From NCBI RefSeq assembly GCF_006965445.1, contig NZ_CP041356.1, positions 1,488,001-1,552,000 of the forward strand: a stretch of 64,000 nucleotides of DNA, given 5' to 3'. The DNA is from Lactococcus protaetiae (lineage in GTDB: Bacteria; Bacillota; Bacilli; Lactobacillales; Streptococcaceae). The notes below the pieces were generated by a model. The model ran no database searches, was not told the origin of the DNA, and saw only the letters and a list, made by a program, of their open reading frames with translations. The position numbers and the translations under genes were made by a program. Position 1 is the first letter of the stretch. Each line of letters begins with the position of its first letter. Shown in pieces: positions 58,637 to 64,000 of the stretch.

Positions 58637-59047
58637 ATGATTAATCACTTCGGTATTGCAGTTAAAGATTGCGCACGTTCAAAACAGTTTTATGACGCAG
58701 CGCTTAAACCGCTTGGTTACAAGATTCATCGCACAGGAGCTGGAGGAACTGGCTATACAGATGGTATTTCGCATGATCCTTTTGGCGATTTTTGCTTTTT
58801 TGAAGGGTAACCATATCCTTTTCACTATGCTTTTGAAGCAAAAAGTAATGAAGCAGTTGACGAATTTTATAAGGGAGCAATCGAAAATGGAGGAATAGAT
58901 AATGGAGCTCCTGGATATCGTAAAGACTATCACGAAAATTATTATGCTGCTTTTATCATTGACCCTGATGGCTATCGGATTGAAGCCGTTTGTCACAATG
59001 GACAGGCACATGGACTAGACAGAGATTTTTTGACAGAGATAGAATAA
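58637..59047 (+). pseudogene. Glyoxalase/VOC-family protein with in-frame stop
   Basis: A vicinal-oxygen-chelate protein of 136 codons. It starts INHFGIAVKDCARSKQFYD and ends IIDPDGYRIEAVCHNG, family marks at both ends. A TAA at 58808-58810 interrupts it after FFEG; the same frame continues PYPFHYAFEAKSNEAVDEFY. The likely ancestral codon is GAA. Unlike the other broken genes here, this is a substitution, not a homopolymer shift. AAAGGAG precedes the ATG. The function was probably a dioxygenase- or glyoxalase-like activity. Confidence 0.85.
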
Positions 59048-59087
59048 CCTTGACAAACACTCAAAGGTAAAAATTAAATAGGAAATA

Positions 59088-59252
59088 GAGAAAGGAATTG
59101 AGTTCGCTCCCCTAGAGATTAGGAAAATGTATAAATTGAAACTTGCGCTAATGCCAGAATCTTCGCGATTTTGTCGCTATGCTGCGGCAAATAAAATTGC
59201 AAGTCAAGTGGAAATTTTCTACGTCTCTGATCAGTCGGACTCACATCTTATT
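59088..59252 (+). repeat. Leader segment shared with the 10.7-kb nucleotidase gene, copy 2
   Basis: The ends GAGAAAGGAATTGAGTTCGC and GATCAGTCGGA plus CTCACATCTTATT match 10663-10864, but the middle differs. It encodes, from an ATG at 59127 with an AGG site, a 42-residue peptide in frame with trpD. Confidence 0.7.
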
Positions 59253-60260
59253 ATGAAAAACGAACTCGAAAAAGTAATCGCAGGTCACAACATGACCGAA
59301 AACGAAATGAATATGCTGGCAAACAGCATTATTCAAGGCGAACTCAGCGAGGTGCAAATTGCAAGCTTTCTTGTCGCACTGAAAATGAAAGGCGAAGCAG
59401 CGAGTGAGCTGACAGGTTTGGCGCGCGCCCTTCAAAAAGCCAGTCTCAAAATCCCGACTCAAATCACGGATGCGATGGATAATTGCGGAACAGGGGGCGA
59501 CCGCTCGTTTAGTTTCAACATCTCGACAACTTCGGCTTTTGTTTTAGCCGCTGGTGGTGTCCACATGGCAAAGCACGGCAATCGTTCGATTACCAGCAAA
59601 TCTGGCTCAGCAGATGTACTTGAAGCACTTGGAATCAATCTTTATTTGCCAGAAGAAAAACTGGCGCAAGTCTTTGACAAAGTCGGCTTAGTCTTTCTTT
59701 TCGCACAAAATCTGCACCCTGCGATGAAATATTTTACACCAGTGCGCAGACAGCTTGAAATTCCAACGATTATGAACCTGACAGGCCCTCTGATTAATCC
59801 GATTTCCCTTGATACGCAGCTCCTCGGCACTTCACGTCCTGATTTGCTAGAGTTGACGGCAAATGTCCTAAAAGGCTTAGGGCGCAGGCGCGCAGTGGTG
59901 ATTACAGGCGAGGGTGGCATGGACGAGGCAGCACTTTTTGGTGTCAATCGCTACGCACTACTTGAAAATGGCGAAGTCAGCCTACACGAGTTTACAGCGA
60001 GAGACCTCGGCATGAAAGAAATCCAGCTCAATGAAATCCGTGGCGGCGAAGCTCCTGAAAATGCAGAAATTCTAGTCAAAGTGCTAGAAAATGAAGCCTC
60101 ACCATTCTTGGAAACAACCGTCTTAAACGCAGGCTTAGGCTTCTTTGCAAATGGCAAAGTCGAAAGCGTGAAAGACGGTGTGCAACTCGCGCGCGAAGTG
60201 ATTGCAAATGGCAACGCCCTTGCGAAATTGAGGGAGTTGCAAGCTGAGCAGGTGGGGTAA
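59253..60260 (+). CDS. trpD: Anthranilate phosphoribosyltransferase
   Basis: TrpD joins anthranilate to PRPP. From the ATG at 59253 the protein is 335 residues, matching the family ([18 protein letters not shown]). [17 protein letters not shown] and [19 protein letters not shown] bind PRPP and metal. This ATG lacks a ribosome site; a frame open from 59127 would add 42 residues read from a repeated leader segment. Translation could begin there or be coupled to it. Confidence 0.94.
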   Translation: MKNELEKVIAGHNMTENEMNMLANSIIQGELSEVQIASFLVALKMKGEAASELTGLARALQKASLKIPTQITDAMDNCGTGGDRSFSFNISTTSAFVLAAGGVHMAKHGNRSITSKSGSADVLEALGINLYLPEEKLAQVFDKVGLVFLFAQNLHPAMKYFTPVRRQLEIPTIMNLTGPLINPISLDTQLLGTSRPDLLELTANVLKGLGRRRAVVITGEGGMDEAALFGVNRYALLENGEVSLHEFTARDLGMKEIQLNEIRGGEAPENAEILVKVLENEASPFLETTVLNAGLGFFANGKVESVKDGVQLAREVIANGNALAKLRELQAEQVG

Positions 60261-60262
60261 AA

Positions 60263-60540
60263 AATGAAGTCAAGACTAAATTCGAAGCATAGTGCTGCTT
60301 TATTCCCTACCGAAGAGATAAGGGGGATTGCGACTAGGCGCTTTGCCTTTTGCTCCTGCTGCTTTAGCAGTTAAGCAAACGAAGTTGCGTAGACCGTTCG
60401 TAGAACGGCGTGCGAAGCACGTAGCGCCTTAGCGAGCATCGACAGCCTTTTTATCAGACGCTTTAGCGGCTAGATAAAAAACGGACAAATGTTTATCGCG
60501 TAGCCGCAAGGCGGAGATAGCACGCACTTGCTTTGATAAA
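60263..60540 (+). repeat. R3-type repeat with long nested insert
   Basis: It fills the 320-base gap after trpD. Ends: AATGAAGTCAAGACTAAATTCGAAGC...AGTGCTGCTTTAT and GGAGATAGCACGCACTTGCTTTGATAAA. The inside includes a CGTAGACCGTTCG/AACGGCGTGCGAAGC block and the CAGACGCTTTAGCGGCTAG block also seen at 43.2 kb. Confidence 0.78.
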
Positions 60541-60580
60541 GAATTATGAAGAGTAAAATCCAAGAAAATGAGGTAAAAAC

Positions 60581-61054
60581 ATGGGAATCGTGCAAGAATT
60601 ACAGGAGCAAGGGATTTGCCCGACTTGCTATAAATTTGAACATGGTGGGGTATATTCCGATTTTACAAAGCGTCTGATTTTCGAGGACGAGTGGCTTTAC
60701 TGCTTTTTGGAAGAAAGACCTCGTGCGAAAGGGCATACGATTATCCTTGTTAAGGCGCATTATGATGATATGGCAGCTTTGCCCGATGAACTTTGTGCGC
60801 ACGTTTTTACCATTGCCAAAAAATTAATGAATGTGTTGAAAACCGAGCTAAAGGCAGAGCGCGTGTATCTTTGCAGTATGTGTGACGGGAAAGCCAATCA
60901 TTTTCACGCGCAGCTCCTCCCTCGCTATGCTGGCGAAAAAATCGGCTCAACAAATTTTGTAAAAGAACGATGGACTTATGACGGAAATCCTGTTCCTGTT
61001 GAGCGATTGGAGCAGTTGATAAAGGCGATGAAAGAAGGAACAAATAATGAATGA
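60581..61054 (+). CDS. HIT-family hydrolase
   Basis: A 157-residue histidine-triad protein: NHFHAQLLPR gives HxHxQ (H107, H109, Q111). An N-terminal CPTCYKFE pair may bind zinc. HIT proteins hydrolyse dinucleoside polyphosphates or adenylated compounds. It lies in the trp operon and overlaps the next gene by 8 bases. Confidence 0.88.
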   Translation: MGIVQELQEQGICPTCYKFEHGGVYSDFTKRLIFEDEWLYCFLEERPRAKGHTIILVKAHYDDMAALPDELCAHVFTIAKKLMNVLKTELKAERVYLCSMCDGKANHFHAQLLPRYAGEKIGSTNFVKERWTYDGNPVPVERLEQLIKAMKEGTNNE

Positions 61055-61630
61055 TAGTAAGATTATTTTAGCAGAGCATGAGATTTTTGAGACCAATCGA
61101 CTCATTTTGCGAAAAATTACTTTGGCGGATGCTGAGGATATGTTTGAGTTTACAAGTGACCCAGAGGTAGCGCGGTATGTCACTTATCCGCCACATGAAA
61201 ACTTGGACGTGACAAAAGAGGGAATTGTGAATTACTTTATTCCTAATCGGCTAGAAACTTGGGGCTTGTGGAAAAGGCTTCAAATAAGCTCATTGGGACA
61301 CTTGACCTTAGGGTAAATGGAGATTCTGGCACTTTTGGTTGGGCTTTAAATAGAAATTATTGGGGGCAGGGCTTGATGCCTGAAGCAGCGAGTGTTTTGC
61401 GCGATTTTGCCTTTAATACGCTGAAATTAAACGTGATTATTGCTGACCATTATGCTCTGAATCAAAAGTCTGGACGCGTGATGGAAAAACTCGGCATGCA
61501 TAAAATTGGACAGATTTGGGTTTATGTGCGAAAAGAAGAGAAATCTGTGCTGGCGGATTATTGGGCATTGACACGTGCTGAATATTTGGACGAGGTAAAA
61601 AATGGAAATTCTAAAATATCGAAAAGCTGA
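61047..61630 (+). pseudogene. GNAT-family acetyltransferase (RimJ/RimL type), frameshifted
   Basis: An acetyltransferase of about 194 residues resembling ribosomal-protein acetyltransferases: FETNRLILRKITLADAEDMF at the start, WALNRNYWGQGLMPEAAS (acetyl-CoA loop) and NQKSGRVMEKLGM later. The first frame stops at 61316; one G missing from GGGG at 61261-61264 would read TWGLVEKASNKLIGTLDL and continue to 61630. GAAGGAA precedes the ATG. Confidence 0.87.
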
Positions 61631-62038
61631 TGAAATGCGCTATGCACAGACTTTAGCTTTGCGGGATAAGATTTTACGGCTACCACTGGGGTGAAGATTT
61701 ATGATGAAAATTTGGATTACGAAGTTGAAAATATTTTCTTCGGTGCTTTTGAAAATGGTGAGCTGATTGGCACGGTTAATTATTTTGAAAAAACGTCAAA
61801 AACGGCTCAACTCTGTGCTTTTGCTGTCACTGCTGAACGTCAAAAATCGGGGATTGGTCGTCAGTTGATTCAGGTGTTATTTGCTGATTTACGTGCGCAA
61901 AAATTTGAAAAATGTATCGTGGAAGCGCGTGGCACAGCCGTTGGATTTTATGAGAAAATGGGCTTTGTGTTGACGAGTAGTGCCTTTAAAAATGAGCGCT
62001 TGGGGCACGAGGATTTCATGATGGCGATTGACCTATGA
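61602..62038 (+). pseudogene. GNAT-family acetyltransferase, frameshifted
   Basis: A second small acetyltransferase of about 145 residues, starting MEILKYRKADEMRYAQTLAL and overlapping the previous gene. The first frame stops after LRLPLG near 61694; one G missing from GGGG at 61688-61691 restores LPLGVKIYDENLDYEVENI. The CoA loop is AVTAERQKSGIGRQL. Its stop overlaps the following start. Confidence 0.85.
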
Positions 62039-62301
62039 ACAAAATTTTCATAGAAATCGGTTTTGACCTTGACAATAATCGTTTTGGTTTTGGAAAAAGT
62101 GTGGAAATTGAACACACTGACGGTAGCGAGGTGCGCATAAAAACGGCACCTCAAATTGATAAGCCGAAGTCCTATTATGTTAGAATTTGGATAGGGAAAA
62201 GTGTCTTGATTTTTGATAGTCAAAGTCCACATTTTTCATTCAAAAAGAAAAGGCGTCGGAATTTTAAGTTTGTGATTGGGAAGTGGGGAGAGGAAATATG
62301 A
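62035..62301 (+). CDS. DUF3977-like small protein
   Basis: 88 residues: NKIFIEIGFDLDNNRFGFG at the start and YYVRIWIGKSVLIFDSQ in the middle, followed by a very basic KKKRRR patch, the layout of DUF3977. The function is unknown. It is coupled by ATGA overlaps to the acetyltransferase before it and the phosphatase after it. Confidence 0.75.
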   Translation: MNKIFIEIGFDLDNNRFGFGKSVEIEHTDGSEVRIKTAPQIDKPKSYYVRIWIGKSVLIFDSQSPHFSFKKKRRRNFKFVIGKWGEEI

Positions 62302-62861
62302 CAATAATCTATTTTATTCGGCACTCAGTGCCTGATTATGCGGATGGGATAGCTGATGGGGAACATCCTTTGACCGATGAAGGTTTGAAACGTGCCGATA
62401 AGTTAGTTGAAATTTTTGAAGATATCAAAATCAATGAAATTTTTTCAAGTACTTATAAGCGCGCAATGCAGACGGTTGAGCCGATTGCAAAAGATAAAAA
62501 TTTGGATATTCAAGAAGTCTATAACTTCCGTGAACGTGAACGAGGGCAACGAAAAATCAATTTTGATGAGCTTATAAAAAGAATGTGGGCAGATTTTTCG
62601 TGGCAACCTGAAAATGGCGAGAGTTTGCAACAAGTACAAGAGCGAAATATTCATACACTGAAGCAGATTTTGACGGAAAATAAAGGGCAATCGCTCATTA
62701 TTGGTACACATGGTACAGCGCTTTCAACCATTTTGAATTATTATGAGCCAAGTTTTAGTGTGACAGAATTTATGCGGATTGCAGATGTGATGCCTTATGT
62801 GATTAGGCTGGATTTTGACGCTCTGGAATACTTGGGGAAGGAAGAAATAACGGAAATATGA
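62298..62861 (+). CDS. Histidine phosphatase family protein
   Basis: A 187-residue phosphoglycerate-mutase-like phosphatase. The phospho-accepting H9 is in FIRHSVPDY (RHS instead of RHG), and the second His is in IIGTHGTAL. The substrate is unknown. GAGAGGAA precedes the ATG at 62298, which overlaps the previous stop. It overlaps trpC (ATGA), so it is co-translated within the trp operon. Confidence 0.88.
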   Translation: MTIIYFIRHSVPDYADGIADGEHPLTDEGLKRADKLVEIFEDIKINEIFSSTYKRAMQTVEPIAKDKNLDIQEVYNFRERERGQRKINFDELIKRMWADFSWQPENGESLQQVQERNIHTLKQILTENKGQSLIIGTHGTALSTILNYYEPSFSVTEFMRIADVMPYVIRLDFDALEYLGKEEITEI

Positions 62862-63640
62862 ACATTGAACAGGGAAAATTTTTAGAGACTATCTTGGCAC
62901 AGAAAGCGCAAGAAGTCGCAGAAATGCCAAACGAAGAAGTGGGGAAAGTGCGCAAAACCTACAAGCTCTATGACTTTTTGCGAACGCACACTGATCAGCT
63001 CCAAGTCATTGCAGAGTGCAAAAAAGCCTCGCCTAGTCTTGGCGACATCAACACCGAGGTGGATTTGGTAGCGCAGGCAAAAAGTTACGAAAAGGCAGGC
63101 GCAGCGATGATCTCGGTGCTGACCGACCCAGTGTTTTTTAAGGGCGATATTGAATATTTGCGTGAAATTTCTAATGCCGTTAGCATTCCGACGCTCAACA
63201 AGGATTTTATCATCGACAAAAAGCAGATTGACCGTGCAATCAACGCTGGTGCAACGGTGATTTTGTTGATTGTCGCTTGCTTTGCAAATGACGATGAAAA
63301 ATTGCGCGAGCTTTATGATTATGCAATTTCGTTAGGACTTGAAGTGCTGGTCGAAACGCATAATAAGCCCGAACTTGACCGCGCGCACGCACTTGGCGCA
63401 AAGATTATCGGCGTGAATAATCGTAATCTCAAGACATTCGAGGTCAGTTTGCAAAATTCGCTGGATTTGGTGCAATTTTTCAAGCCTGAAAATATCTATA
63501 TTTCGGAGAGTGGCATTTTTGGCACTGCCGAGGCAGAATTAGTTGCGGACGGTTTCAACGGAATTTTGGTGGGGACGGCGTTGATGCAGTCTGACAATGT
63601 TTTGTCAGCACTGACAGAATTGAAAGTAGAGAGAAGATGA
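62858..63640 (+). CDS. trpC: Indole-3-glycerol phosphate synthase
   Basis: TrpC closes the indole ring. The 260-residue TIM barrel has IAECKKASPSLGDI (E53, K55, K56), LNKDFIIDKKQI with the catalytic Lys, GVNNRNLKTF and SESGIF. The start overlaps the phosphatase stop. Near its 3' end the palindrome at 63602-63617 encodes LSALTEL. Confidence 0.96.
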   Translation: MNIEQGKFLETILAQKAQEVAEMPNEEVGKVRKTYKLYDFLRTHTDQLQVIAECKKASPSLGDINTEVDLVAQAKSYEKAGAAMISVLTDPVFFKGDIEYLREISNAVSIPTLNKDFIIDKKQIDRAINAGATVILLIVACFANDDEKLRELYDYAISLGLEVLVETHNKPELDRAHALGAKIIGVNNRNLKTFEVSLQNSLDLVQFFKPENIYISESGIFGTAEAELVADGFNGILVGTALMQSDNVLSALTELKVERR

Positions 63641-63962
63641 ACACGATTATTTTGTGGATTGCTTGTCTTGGCAACTGGTTGCTTTTTGAGGGAACGCTGA
63701 TTCAAGCAATGATAGAGCTGAAAGATACCTCTGAAAAAGTAAAATTACTGCGTGCAAGGGGCTGGACAATCGTCTCATGGGGCGCCTGGTTATCTGCTTT
63801 AGCGGTTGGGAGGTAAGTCAAACGGTCGTTTTATGGTTAGTGTTTACTGCATTAGGTAGCGTCTTAACCGTTGGAATTACAACAAAAATTTTTTCAAGGG
63901 AGTTCGGGGGATTAAAAAATGAACATCAAAATCTGCGGGCTCCGCACAAAATCCGCTGTTGA
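63637..63962 (+). pseudogene. Small membrane protein between trpC and trpF, frameshifted
   Basis: It starts MNTIILWIACLGNWLLFEG, overlapping the trpC stop, and has about three hydrophobic segments. The first frame stops near 63814; one G missing from TTGGG(G)AGGTAAG at 63808 gives LAVGEVSQTVVLWLVF. A further missing G in the GGGGG at 63905-63909 would end it GIKK with the stop overlapping the trpF ATG, the pattern of the rest of the operon. The family is not recognised. Confidence 0.65.
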
Positions 63963-64000
63963 TGAGGCGGTCAAAAATGGTGCGACACACCTTGGCTTTA
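63919..64000 (+). CDS. trpF: Phosphoribosylanthranilate isomerase, 5' end
   Basis: The first 27 codons, MNIKICGLRTKSAVDEAVKN, match the TrpF start (IKICG with the catalytic Cys) and run off the window. TrpF isomerises PRA to CdRP, the substrate of TrpC. Confidence 0.9.
   Translation, partial: MNIKICGLRTKSAVDEAVKNGATHLGF

Overview
The window reads as chromosomal DNA of a low-GC Gram-positive of the Streptococcaceae, most likely a Lactococcus or a close relative. The evidence is lactococcal-type PurR boxes (AWWWCCGAACWWT) in front of pur genes, a tRNA-Trp T-box leader before trpE, a cystathionine lyase-cysteine synthase pair with a CmbR-like box, AGGAGG-type ribosome sites, and lipoproteins of the Firmicute type. 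No rRNA, tRNA, CRISPR array, transposase or integrase was seen.

Layout. 1-4.8 kb: the 3' end of a type I restriction subunit (hsdR) and a large SF1 helicase-nuclease, together a small defence-like patch. 4.8-10.6 kb: purM, purN, an MBL hydrolase, hpt and purH. 10.9-19.4 kb: a nucleotidase, two TetR-linked loci (a DHA2 efflux pump and an SDR enzyme), a second MFS pump and an ABC-2 exporter. 19.5-23.9 kb: purD, a disrupted DUF523 gene, a HAD gene, purE and purK. 24-48 kb: a high-mannose N-glycan utilisation locus with GH92, a GntR/LacI regulator, GH125, an APH-type kinase, GH38, an Lpl-type ABC importer, a surface GH85 lipoprotein, GH20, GH13, DUF624, GH1 and two ROK kinases. 48-53.7 kb: a lipoprotein, guaA, the metB/cysK pair and a PsiE-like protein. 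53.7-64 kb: a T-box controlled trp operon (trpE, G, D, C, start of F) into which two methyltransferases, three acetyltransferases, a HIT protein, a glyoxalase-like gene, a phosphatase and small genes have been inserted.

Three window-wide patterns stand out. (1) A short palindrome, GTCAGNNCTGAC, occurs at least 15 times, mostly inside genes, where it often encodes LS(V/A)LTE in unrelated proteins. (2) Intergenic space is filled by a modular, nested family of BOX-like stem-loop repeats whose stems covary between copies; one copy splits a gene. (3) At least 13 genes carry a one-base deletion at or beside a homopolymer, which looks more like sequencing or assembly error than biology.

How the genes work together. 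The five pur promoters share one geometry: a PurBox with the -10 hexamer 70-71 bases downstream, and in three of them a second PurBox 52 bases after the first. The glycan locus supports extracellular release of oligomannose by GH85, import by the ABC system, trimming by GH92, GH38, GH125, GH20 and GH1, and phosphorylation by ROK kinases, under a regulator that probably reads TGATATAYCA sites. Both the helicase and the first trp-operon methyltransferase are flanked by a duplicated piece of the neighbouring biosynthetic gene, suggesting acquisition by homologous recombination at housekeeping genes.
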